Positions 18,413 to 26,381 of a DNA stretch of 64,000 nt are shown here, in pieces (within the stretch, counting starts at the first letter, position 1; every line of letters begins with the position of its first letter). The notes under the pieces were generated by a model. That model was not told the origin of the DNA. It ran no database searches and saw only the letters and a program-made list of their open reading frames with translations. Both the position numbers and the translations under genes were made by a program. Where the stretch lies: positions 2,232,001-2,296,000 of the forward strand of contig NZ_CP113920.1 in assembly GCF_029395535.1 (NCBI RefSeq), read 5' to 3'. Source of the stretch: Bifidobacterium sp. ESL0732. Its GTDB lineage: Bacteria; Actinomycetota; Actinomycetes; Actinomycetales; Bifidobacteriaceae.

Positions 18413-20248
18413 TCACGCAACCAAAGTCGAGAACTGGCTGTTGTAGAGGTCGGCATAGAAGCCACCCTTGGCCAGCAGCTCGTCGTGGGTGCCGCGCTCG
18501 ACGATGTCGCCGTGGTTCATCACCAGGATCATGTCCGCGTCCTTGATCGTCGAGAGGCGATGCGCAATCACGAAGCTCGTGCGGCCCACGGTCAGCGCAT
18601 CCATCGCCTTCTGGATCAGCTCCTCGGTGCGGGTGTCGACCGATGAAGTGGCCTCGTCCAAGATCAGGATCGGCGCGTCCTGCACCATCGCGCGGGCGAT
18701 CGTCAGCAGCTGCCGCTGCCCGGCCGAAAGCGAGGAATTGTCGTCGAGCACGGTGTCGTATCCCTGTGGCAGCGAGCGCACGTAATGGTCGAGCCCAACG
18801 GCCTTGCACGCGTCCTCGATCTGCTTATCGGTAACGCCCTTCTTGGCGTAGGCGACGTTTTCGCGTACCGTGCCACGGAAGACCCACGTGTCCTGCAGCA
18901 CCATCGAGAACTGCTCGTGCACGTTGGAGCGCGGGACGGTGGAGGTGTCGATACCATCGATGGTCATCTTGCCGCCGTCGATGTCGTAGAAGCGCATCAG
19001 CAAGTTGACCATGGTGGACTTGCCGGCACCGGTCGGGCCGACGATGGCGACCTTCTGACCAGCTTTGACGCTCGCGGAGAAGTCGTGGATGATCGGCTTG
19101 CCGGGCTCGTAACCGAAGCTGACGTGCTCGAACTCAACGTCGCCGCGCACACGGACGGGCTTGCCAGTCTTCGGGTCGCGGCCGAGCAGCGCGGGCTTCT
19201 TGCTCTCATCACTCATCTCAGGCTCCTCGAGGAAGCCGAAGACACGCTCGGAAGCAGCGGCGCAACGCTGCAGGTTCTGGAAGGCCTGCGCGAACTGCGA
19301 GAGCGGCTGGGTGAAGAGGCGCACGTACATCATGAACGCCACGATGACGCCGAACTCGATCTTGCCGTCGATGGCGAGCGCCCCGCCCACGATGCAGACG
19401 GCCACGAAGCTCAGGTTGCCGATCATGTTCATCATCGGGCCCATCAGCCCGGAGAGGAACTGGCTCTTCCACGCCGAATCGTAGAGGTCGTTGTTGTACT
19501 TCTCGAAGCGGCGGATGGAGTCGGCCTCGCCGTTGTAGGCCTTGACGACGGTGTGGCCGGCGTACATCTCCTCGACGTGGCCGTTGACGTCGCCAAGCGC
19601 GATCTGCTGGCGTGCGAAGTACTTCTGCGAGAAGTGCATGATGAGCATCATCACCACGATGCCCAGAATCGAGACCGCAATGGCGCACAGCGTCATGATG
19701 ACGTTGTTGTAGAACATCATGATCAGCGAGCCGAAGAACAGCGTGATCGAGGTAATGAGCATGCCCAGCGACTGTCCCAGCGTCTGGCCGATGGCGTCGA
19801 CGTCGTTTGTAATACGAGAGAGTATGTCTCCATAGCTGGTCTTGTCGAAATACTTGAGTGGCAGCTTGTTGATCTTGTCGGAAATCGAACGGCGTAGGCT
19901 TTGGCCGATGCGCTGGGTGACGGTGGCCATCATCCAGTGCTGGATATAGTTCAGCACCGCGTAGCCGACGTACAGGCCGACGAGCAGCCATGCGATGCGC
20001 GTCACCTCGCCCATGTCGACCGCGCCCATCACAGGCTTGCCGTGCACCAGGGCGGGCAGGCCTTTGGCGATGGCGTTGGTCATGTTCTTCAGTTGGTCCG
20101 GCCCGATGATCTGGCAGATGGTGCCGGCCGCGCCCAGCACGAGCGCGATGATGATGACGGGCAGGTATTTGCGGCAGTAACGCACCAGTTTGAGCATCAC
20201 TCCGCCGAAATCGGCCGGCTTCTCGACCGGTCCCCTCATTCTTGGCAT
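18413..20248 (-). CDS. ABC exporter half-transporter, canonical ATP site
   Basis: A 611-residue ABC exporter subunit with an N-terminal six-helix membrane domain (about residues 18-340) and a C-terminal ATPase domain. Walker A is GPTGAGKST (about 400), the signature is LSAGQ, Walker B is LILDEATSSVD with the catalytic Glu, and the switch His is in IAHRLST. All key residues are canonical, in contrast to its partner at 20388-22247. AGGAAAG lies 8 nt before the ATG. It is the last gene of a minus-strand set marR-ABC-ABC and likely forms a heterodimer with the other ABC protein to export drugs or lipids. The substrate is unknown. Confidence 0.94.
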   Translation of the reverse strand: MPRMRGPVEKPADFGGVMLKLVRYCRKYLPVIIIALVLGAAGTICQIIGPDQLKNMTNAIAKGLPALVHGKPVMGAVDMGEVTRIAWLLVGLYVGYAVLNYIQHWMMATVTQRIGQSLRRSISDKINKLPLKYFDKTSYGDILSRITNDVDAIGQTLGQSLGMLITSITLFFGSLIMMFYNNVIMTLCAIAVSILGIVVMMLIMHFSQKYFARQQIALGDVNGHVEEMYAGHTVVKAYNGEADSIRRFEKYNNDLYDSAWKSQFLSGLMGPMMNMIGNLSFVAVCIVGGALAIDGKIEFGVIVAFMMYVRLFTQPLSQFAQAFQNLQRCAAASERVFGFLEEPEMSDESKKPALLGRDPKTGKPVRVRGDVEFEHVSFGYEPGKPIIHDFSASVKAGQKVAIVGPTGAGKSTMVNLLMRFYDIDGGKMTIDGIDTSTVPRSNVHEQFSMVLQDTWVFRGTVRENVAYAKKGVTDKQIEDACKAVGLDHYVRSLPQGYDTVLDDNSSLSAGQRQLLTIARAMVQDAPILILDEATSSVDTRTEELIQKAMDALTVGRTSFVIAHRLSTIKDADMILVMNHGDIVERGTHDELLAKGGFYADLYNSQFSTLVA

Positions 20249-20324
20249 TTTGGCTACTTTCCTATAAATCTAACGTTTTGTTTTCGTAATCGGCTTGGCT
20301 GCTATCCGAACGGCGGAAAGCGAA

Positions 20325-20358
20325 TATTTCGTTGCGATATTTATTGACATAACGAAAT
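20325..20358. promoter_or_regulatory. Inverted repeat between the two ABC genes
   Basis: ATTTCGTT and AACGAAAT form an 8-bp inverted repeat with a 17-nt centre in the 139-bp gap between the two ABC genes. It could be an mRNA hairpin or an operator; no function is known. Confidence 0.35.
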
Positions 20359-20387
20359 TTCACAACATTTCCGCCGTCCCTTGACTT

Positions 20388-22247
20388 TCACGCGGCGAGC
20401 TCGTCGGGGGTCAGCTGGGACTCGGCGATCTCCTTGTAGACCTCGCAGGTCTTGAGCAGCTCCTTGTGCGTGCCCTGGCCCACCACTTTGCCGTCGTCGA
20501 GCACGACGATCTGGTCGGCGTCCATGATGGTGCCGACGCGCTGGGCGACGATGAGCTTGGTGGAATCGGCGGCATCCTTCTTCAAAGCGTCTCGAACAGC
20601 ACGGTCGGTCTTGAAGTCGAGCGCGCTGAACGAGTCGTCGAAGACCATGATTTCGGGGTGGCGGTAGACGGCGCGCGCGATGGAAAGACGCTGCTTCTGG
20701 CCACCGGAGACGTTGGAGCCGCTCTGCGCGATCGGCGCTTCGTAGCCACCGTCCATACGGTCGACGAACTCGCTGGCCTGTGCCACCTCGCTTGCCTCGC
20801 GGACATTGGCTTTTTGCTCGGGCGTCAGTTCGTCGCGCTCGCTTTCGCCGACGATCAGCGCCAGCTCACGCTTGCGGCCCTTGGCGGTGGAGGTATCGGC
20901 CACCTCGACGGTTTCGGCGTCGCCGGGCCGGTCGCCGTAGCTGACGTTGGACGCGACGGTGCCCTTGAACATCACCGATTGCTGCGGCACATAACCGATC
21001 TTGTCGCGCAGGTCCTTGATGTCGTAATCCTTTACATTCACTCCGTCGACCAAAACCTCGCCTTCGGTGGCATCGTAGAAACGCGGCACGAGGTTGACGA
21101 GCGTGGATTTGCCGGAACCGGTGGAACCGATGAAGGCGACGGTCTGGCCTTTACGCGCGGTGAAGCTGATATTCTGAAGCATCTCCTCGCGGGTGTCGGG
21201 ATAGGCGAAACCGACGTTGCGGAACTCGACAGTTCCGGTCTCGCCGGGCTTGCCTTGTGTCAATGTTCCGGACTTGACGCTAGGTTCGGTGTCGAGCACT
21301 TCCAGCACGCGCTGTGCGGAGACGTCGGCGCGCGGCCAGAGCACGAAGACCATGCTTAAGAGGAGGAAGGCCATAATGACCTGCATCGCATAGCTGGAGA
21401 AGACGACCATGTTCGAGAAGTCAGTGAGTTTGTCGGCTGGCAGCGCCGCGTCCTTGATGAGGTAGGCACCGATCCAGTAGATCGCAAGGCCCAAGCCGTT
21501 CATCACGCTCGACATCACGGGATTCATCGCGGCCATCGCGCGGGTGGTGAAGAGCTGGGTATTGGTCAGTTCGTCGTTGACGTGTGCGAACTTGGCCTCC
21601 TGATAATCCTCGGCGTTGTAGGCGCGAACGACGCGCAGGCCGGTCAGGTTCTCGCGGGCCACGGCGTTGATATTATCGGTCAAACGCTGCATCGAACGGA
21701 ACTTCGGCATGACCATAATCATGATGATAATGACGAAAACCAGCATGATTGCCGTGGCAGCGGCCGTGGCCACCGTCCACTCAAAGCCTTTGCCCGCGAT
21801 TTTGAAAATAGCCCAGACAGCCATAATCGGCGCGCGGAAGACCAGCAAAACGCCCATGGTAATGAACATCTGGATCTGGGTGATGTCGTTTGTGGAACGG
21901 GTGATCAGCGAGGCCGTGGAGAACTTGTTCATCTCGGCCGGACCGAAGGATTCGACCTTGCGGAACTCGAGCGAGCGCAGACGTTGGCTAAACGATGCTC
22001 CCACACGGGCCATGAAGTAGCCGACGGCGATGGCGCAGATGACCGAGCCCAGAGAGACGAGCAACATCTTGCCGCCCTCTTTCCAGATATCCGCCATCCT
22101 GCTGCCCGGCGTCTCGACCAGCGCGGTTACCTTGGACATGTAGTCCGGCAGCTTCAGGTCGAAAAAGACCTGCCCTGCGATGAACGCAAGGCTCAGCAGC
22201 ATCTGCCCGATCTCCGTTTTGGAGAGATATTTGCTGATGCGAAGCAT
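20388..22247 (-). CDS. ABC exporter half-transporter, degenerate ATP site
   Basis: A 619-residue ABC exporter subunit. The start at 22247 (MLRISKYL) follows AGGGG and is better supported than one 17 codons upstream. The membrane domain occupies about residues 15-310. In the ATPase domain Walker A is GSTGSGKST and the signature is VSGGQ, but Walker B reads MVFDDSFSALD, with Asp instead of the catalytic Glu, and the switch His is replaced by Gln in VAQRVGT. That is the pattern of the non-catalytic half of heterodimeric exporters. An insertion of about 45 charged residues (after NVSYGDRPGD, up to VREASEVAQA) sits between the Q-loop and the signature. The partner is the next gene downstream. Confidence 0.93.
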   Translation of the reverse strand: MLRISKYLSKTEIGQMLLSLAFIAGQVFFDLKLPDYMSKVTALVETPGSRMADIWKEGGKMLLVSLGSVICAIAVGYFMARVGASFSQRLRSLEFRKVESFGPAEMNKFSTASLITRSTNDITQIQMFITMGVLLVFRAPIMAVWAIFKIAGKGFEWTVATAAATAIMLVFVIIIMIMVMPKFRSMQRLTDNINAVARENLTGLRVVRAYNAEDYQEAKFAHVNDELTNTQLFTTRAMAAMNPVMSSVMNGLGLAIYWIGAYLIKDAALPADKLTDFSNMVVFSSYAMQVIMAFLLLSMVFVLWPRADVSAQRVLEVLDTEPSVKSGTLTQGKPGETGTVEFRNVGFAYPDTREEMLQNISFTARKGQTVAFIGSTGSGKSTLVNLVPRFYDATEGEVLVDGVNVKDYDIKDLRDKIGYVPQQSVMFKGTVASNVSYGDRPGDAETVEVADTSTAKGRKRELALIVGESERDELTPEQKANVREASEVAQASEFVDRMDGGYEAPIAQSGSNVSGGQKQRLSIARAVYRHPEIMVFDDSFSALDFKTDRAVRDALKKDAADSTKLIVAQRVGTIMDADQIVVLDDGKVVGQGTHKELLKTCEVYKEIAESQLTPDELAA

Positions 22248-22405
22248 GAATCCCCTTTTCGTATTTTTGTTGGCCTCGGAGGCATAATTACCGAGCACCC
22301 TTAATGATTAACGATGTTAAATATTTTGTTGACTGAAAGTACAATACTCGCCAACGCTGGATGATGCCCGCTTTTCACCCAGCGCGTAGGAAACCACGGA
22401 GCCGA

Positions 22406-22513
22406 ATGGCCAGTTTCTAGCATCCGCAAAGAGCTATGCAAGAAAGCGGCCACTGACAGATCGCAAACGGCCGTTTTCTAGCATCCGCGTTGCTTCACGC
22501 AAGAAAACGGTCA
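22406..22513. repeat. Family A hairpin array, locus 2 (2 units)
   Basis: Two units 61 bp apart. The first pairs GGCCAGTTTCTAGCAT with ATGCAAGAAAGCGGCC; the second pairs CGGCCGTTTTCTAGCAT with CGCAAGAAAACGG. The last arm ends against the marR stop codon, so the hairpin lies directly at the 3' end of marR and before the ABC gene. It matches the arrays at 2208 and 34441. Confidence 0.88.
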
Positions 22514-23041
22514 TCATCCATCGGCTTGCGCAGAAGAATCTTTGGCCCGCTTATTGTTCTGCTCGTGCTTGTCCGCGAACGCCTTGCTCACTTCTTCGGC
22601 GCTGGGCCTGGGCGCACCAGGCTCACACACGGACATGTAGGTGATGAACTCCTTCACAAGATCCACGAACTCTCGGGTGCGGCGCTCCCCCATCTGCGAG
22701 AAGATCCAGCGCACGACCGAATCGATGTCATCGCGGTCGCGCTCGGCCTGTTCGGTCCCTTTCGGGGTCAACGAAACGAGGATATTCCGCCTGTCGTGAT
22801 CGTCGATTTTCCGCGTGACATAGCCCTTCTTCTCCATCGACCCGAGCAACGCCGAAATCCTGCCGGAGCTGGCATGCAAGGCATCGGCAAGGCGCGAAGG
22901 GGTCTGCGTGCCGTGCTTGAGCAGGTGCCGCAGCACGAACGGCTCCCCCTTGCTCGCGCCTTCCACTTCGTGCCACATAGCAGACTTGTTGCTATGCACT
23001 TCGTCACGCAGCGTCTGCAGCGCCTCCTGCTCGAATCCCAT
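22514..23041 (-). CDS. MarR-family transcriptional regulator
   Basis: A protein of about 175 residues with the MarR winged-helix fold. The recognition part is TPSRLADALHASSGRISALL and the wing is MEKKGYVTRKIDDHDRRNILVSLTPKG, with the conserved DxRR. It probably represses the ABC exporter genes that follow it and responds to a small ligand, as is usual for MarR-ABC loci. CGGAG lies just before two adjacent ATG codons (23044 and 23041); the second is better spaced. The C-terminal 35 residues are a polar tail beyond the usual MarR length. A family A hairpin array separates it from the ABC genes. Confidence 0.9.
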   Translation of the reverse strand: MGFEQEALQTLRDEVHSNKSAMWHEVEGASKGEPFVLRHLLKHGTQTPSRLADALHASSGRISALLGSMEKKGYVTRKIDDHDRRNILVSLTPKGTEQAERDRDDIDSVVRWIFSQMGERRTREFVDLVKEFITYMSVCEPGAPRPSAEEVSKAFADKHEQNNKRAKDSSAQADG

Positions 23042-23044
23042 CAT

Positions 23045-23652
23045 TCACTCCGTTTCTCATCTACGATGGCATTAATACTAACACCCATGAATAGTTTACG
23101 GTAGAAGCTTTCGCGGACGCAGAAACATCTAACAGAAAACAGCTTTCCGTATTTCTGCCCCATTGCCATGTGCTTACTGCGAAGAGCCGGGACAGTCGGA
23201 AGAAACTTACGCGCCGATGCCACGGCGAATGGAATCGGAGTTATAACTCCTTTATATGTTTCTTTGCCTCTATGAGGCGCAAATACATATCAGAACAAGG
23301 GACTTTGAAGATGGCACGTAGGTTTGCAGGAGGAAGCGCCCGACGCAGGTCGCCCCACGCGGGGACGGTACTAACTATCGCCTGCGGATTCCCCATATCA
23401 GAAAACTTGCTAAAGCTTCAAGGGCCCGATCAACCAGATTCCTTGTCTGTTCACCCCGCACCCGAACGGATGGTCTATATATTCTCCGCCACAACCCTGC
23501 GAGTCCCAGCCCATCGCATCCAGCGAGCCACAATTCGTCACCATCGACAGCGCAGCTAGCTAGCACAAATAAAAAATCTTCACGCCTCAAAGGATGAACC
23601 CAAGAGACGGGAAGATGAAAAATCTGAATTTTTAAATTCTGGTTGGACCCTA
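23045..23652. other. Unassigned region with GC-rich structured segment
   Basis: No gene is clear. At 23281-23300 a small hairpin (TTGCCTC, then GAGGCGCAA) is flanked by AT-rich sequence. From about 23310 to 23590 the composition becomes GC-rich, with a CCCC-ACGC-GGGG hairpin near 23352; both strands have short open frames but neither has a ribosome site and a recognisable product. It could be a structured RNA, or the remnant of a gene lost beside the ribbon-helix-helix protein. Confidence 0.4.
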
Positions 23653-23856
23653 TCAGGCCTTTGCAACCGGACGGAGGTCAGCGTGATGGCGCTTGAGATA
23701 CTCACCAACCGCCTCGCGAATGAGTACAGAAGGACGAACCTCTTCATCCGCCGCACCCGAAAGAACCCAATCAGCGAGCTCAGAAGTCGCGCGAACGCAC
23801 CAGGTGCGCTCTTGAAGCTGACGAACCCCATGCTGTGCCTTAACTGCCTTAGCCAT
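23653..23856 (-). CDS. Ribbon-helix-helix (CopG/Arc-like) small DNA-binding protein
   Basis: A 67-residue protein with a short N-terminal stretch, a strand WCVRATSELA, and the helical VRPSVLIREAVGEYLKRH typical of ribbon-helix-helix repressors and antitoxins. GGAGG lies 6-7 nt before the ATG, strong support for translation. Three dyads lie immediately upstream at 23883-23931, as expected for autoregulation by such a protein. No partner toxin gene is recognisable downstream on the minus strand, where the unexplained GC-rich region begins. It is an orphan antitoxin or a stand-alone repressor. Confidence 0.7.
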   Translation of the reverse strand: MAKAVKAQHGVRQLQERTWCVRATSELADWVLSGAADEEVRPSVLIREAVGEYLKRHHADLRPVAKA

Positions 23857-23882
23857 TTCCTACCTCCGTTTTATACGTAAAT

Positions 23883-23931
23883 ATCTGTGTTACAGATTGA
23901 TACATTGTATCACTTTTCCGGAAAACCGGAA
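23883..23931. promoter_or_regulatory. Stack of three dyads upstream of the RHH gene
   Basis: Two perfect palindromes abut: ATCTGTGTTACAGAT (23883-23897) and TGATACATTGTATCA (23898-23912). They are followed by TTCCGG-AAAA-CCGGAA (23916-23931). They start 27 bp before the start codon of the ribbon-helix-helix gene, so they likely form its operator region. Confidence 0.6.
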
Positions 23932-24250
23932 CAGCTTCTGGCCTTTTTGTGAACCAGTTATCATTGCACAAACTACATTGACGTAAGTTCCTACATCAAT
24001 ATAATTAAAGGTAATACAGCATTTTAATTTGTCAATCTGGATTTCGAGTTTCGAAAGAATTTTCACAATTATTTTGGGATAATTAATAGCATAAAACCCA
24101 ATATTTGCAATACTTTCAAGGATGCCAAAGTCACTTAAAACCTTTTTAAAAATACTTCTCGCTCACAGCATAATAGGTGCGAGACAAGAGCTCTCGCGAC
24201 CATCAAACGTTCCAGCAAAGGTCTATTTGATGTCGCGGGCGATTTTTCTC

Positions 24251-25816
24251 TCAGACTAAAAGCTCGGCTTCTTTTCCGCGGTAATGAATCAGGCTGTACC
24301 CCCCGAAGAGCGCCAGCCATACCAAGCCAGCGATGGCCGAACCGATGGTATCCGAGGAGAGGAAAAGCGTCACATAGATGAACACGAAGAAGATGATCGT
24401 CAACGTGTTCGTGATCTTGTACGCCGGCATCACAAAGCCGTTCGGGTCGAAATCGGCGGACTGGCGGTAACGCTGGTGAGCAACCATCGTCAGGATGTAG
24501 ATGAAGATGATCGCCGCACTGGACGCCGAAGCGAAGAGCACGAAAGCACTGGAAACCTGCGGAATCGCGTTGATGACCGGCGACAGGAGGATGAAGCAGG
24601 CGGAGACCACGATGGCCCGAGCCGGCACCTTGCGCTTAGAGACGACACCGAGCGGACGCAGCTTGGGCGACTTAGAGACTTCGGCCAGCTGGAAGAGGTG
24701 ACGGCCCGCGGAATAGAGCAGCGAGTTGAGCGCCGAGGCGGCGGCGGTCAGCACCACGAAGAAGACCAGAGCCGAAGCCCAGTTCAGACCCGCGTACTGG
24801 AAGACCATGATGAACGGGGAGGCGAAGGAGCCGTCTTTGTTGGGCTTGAACGACTGCCATGGCACGATGAGCATGATGGCGATCAGCGCGCCGACGTAGA
24901 AGATCAGGATGCGCATGATGATCTCGTTGATGGCTTTCGGCAAGACCTTGCGCGGGTTCTTGGTCTCGGAGACGGTGACACCGACGAACTCGATCATTTC
25001 ATAAGCGAAGAAGACCATCTGGAAGCTCATCAACAGCGCGAGCCAGCCGTTCGGAGCAAGCGTGAGGCCGTTGAAAATGTTGTCGAAACCGGCGTGGCCG
25101 GCGGGGCTCACGTGGTCGACGCCGTGGATCTGGACGGCCGGGTAATGGTAGCCGATGATGACCATGACGATGGCCGTGACGATGAGGCCGACAATCAGGG
25201 TGATCTTGATCATCGAGAACCAGAATTCGGTCTCACCGAACGCTTTAACGGCAATCAAGTTGATGACCGCCAGCAGCGCCAGGAAGCAGACCTCGATCAG
25301 CGGCTGCCACTTACGCAGGTCGAAACCGAAGGTATCGAAGAACGTGACGAAATACGTGCCGACCGCGGTGAGCTCGGAGAGACCCATTAATATAAGGACG
25401 ATCCAGTAGGTCCAGCCTGCGAAATGGCCCCAGCCCGCGCCGAGGTAGCGGCCGATGAAGTTGATGAAGGTGTGCTGGTCCGGATCATGATACATCAGCT
25501 CGCCGATGGCGCGCATCAGCAGGAACATCATGAAGCCGACGAGGATGTAAACCAGGATGATGCTCGGGCCGGTCAACGCGATCGACTTGCCGGAGCCCAG
25601 GAAGAGGCCGGTGCCGATGGTGCCGCCGATGGCGATAAACTGGACGTGACGGTTGCTCAGGCCACGCTCGAGCTGATTCGTCTTTTCACCGGCGCTTCCC
25701 CCGCTCACGGTTGGCGAAGTGCCGTTTGCTGGGGTTCCGCTTGCCGACGAATCGTTTGCAGCTTTGGCGTTGGTACCGGCATTGGCCGCAGTATTCCTGC
25801 TTTCCATTTGTGTCAT
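24251..25816 (-). CDS. Amino-acid permease (APC superfamily, CycA/AAT type)
   Basis: A 521-residue amino-acid transporter with about 12 membrane segments. The first segment carries HVQFIAIGGTIGTGLFLGSG, the AAT-family signature for binding the amino-acid backbone, and the second half has FVGVTVSETKNPRKVLPKAI, the typical loop after segment 6. The closest family members are the D-alanine/D-serine/glycine (CycA) and proline/aromatic permeases; the substrate cannot be fixed. The N-terminal 50 residues are a Ser/Thr/Ala/Asn/Gly low-complexity tail not needed for transport. AAGGGAAG lies before the ATG. It is divergent from the permease at 26382, with 565 bp between the starts. Confidence 0.92.
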   Translation of the reverse strand: MTQMESRNTAANAGTNAKAANDSSASGTPANGTSPTVSGGSAGEKTNQLERGLSNRHVQFIAIGGTIGTGLFLGSGKSIALTGPSIILVYILVGFMMFLLMRAIGELMYHDPDQHTFINFIGRYLGAGWGHFAGWTYWIVLILMGLSELTAVGTYFVTFFDTFGFDLRKWQPLIEVCFLALLAVINLIAVKAFGETEFWFSMIKITLIVGLIVTAIVMVIIGYHYPAVQIHGVDHVSPAGHAGFDNIFNGLTLAPNGWLALLMSFQMVFFAYEMIEFVGVTVSETKNPRKVLPKAINEIIMRILIFYVGALIAIMLIVPWQSFKPNKDGSFASPFIMVFQYAGLNWASALVFFVVLTAAASALNSLLYSAGRHLFQLAEVSKSPKLRPLGVVSKRKVPARAIVVSACFILLSPVINAIPQVSSAFVLFASASSAAIIFIYILTMVAHQRYRQSADFDPNGFVMPAYKITNTLTIIFFVFIYVTLFLSSDTIGSAIAGLVWLALFGGYSLIHYRGKEAELLV

Positions 25817-26381
25817 AATCTTCCCTTCGCTTTTGCTGCGTCAAGCGCGCAATAGTGAATAGAGTACGCCGCAAGAGATGACATCAAGGTTTCCGAGGCC
25901 GATTCGAAGAGAATTATCGTCGGCAAAATAGCAATATATGATGGAAAATGACGAAAATAATTGGTCGCTTTCCCGCATGCAACAAGACATTTCAGCGTTT
26001 TTCGCAAGCTTTCAGCCCAAATGCAAAAGTTTCGGGCGATGTCTCATAAAGTGGACTATTTCACAGCGCAAATGGAAACCGGCATCGCAAATCAGCCGAA
26101 ATCTGCTTGAACCGAACGGAACGAACTTGCCAATGCACATATTCGGACGCATTTACCCGCGAAACGCGCGAAAGGTTTCGTCGAATCATGAACCCATCAA
26201 CGCAAATATCCCCTCACGGCCTTAGACTTTCGAAATGTTGGGGAAGTTTTCAGACGAGCCGCAAATTCCAGCCGCCAATCACGGCGCACGACCCGCGTGT
26301 TTTATTTCCGCCGAAACTTTCGCGTCCAAATACGCGATGCGTAATACACGAGCAGGGAATCCCGTGAAAGAGGAGCGCCAC
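25817..26381. other. Divergent promoter region between two permeases
   Basis: No gene is seen. The 565-bp gap contains the promoters for both divergent permeases, with short AT-rich stretches near 25915-25950. No strong dyad or leader structure was noticed. Confidence 0.5.

Noticed and set aside
23305..23360. A CRISPR-like repeat (CCCC-ACGC-GGGG hairpin)
   Set aside because: It occurs once only; no spaced repeats and no cas genes are present.
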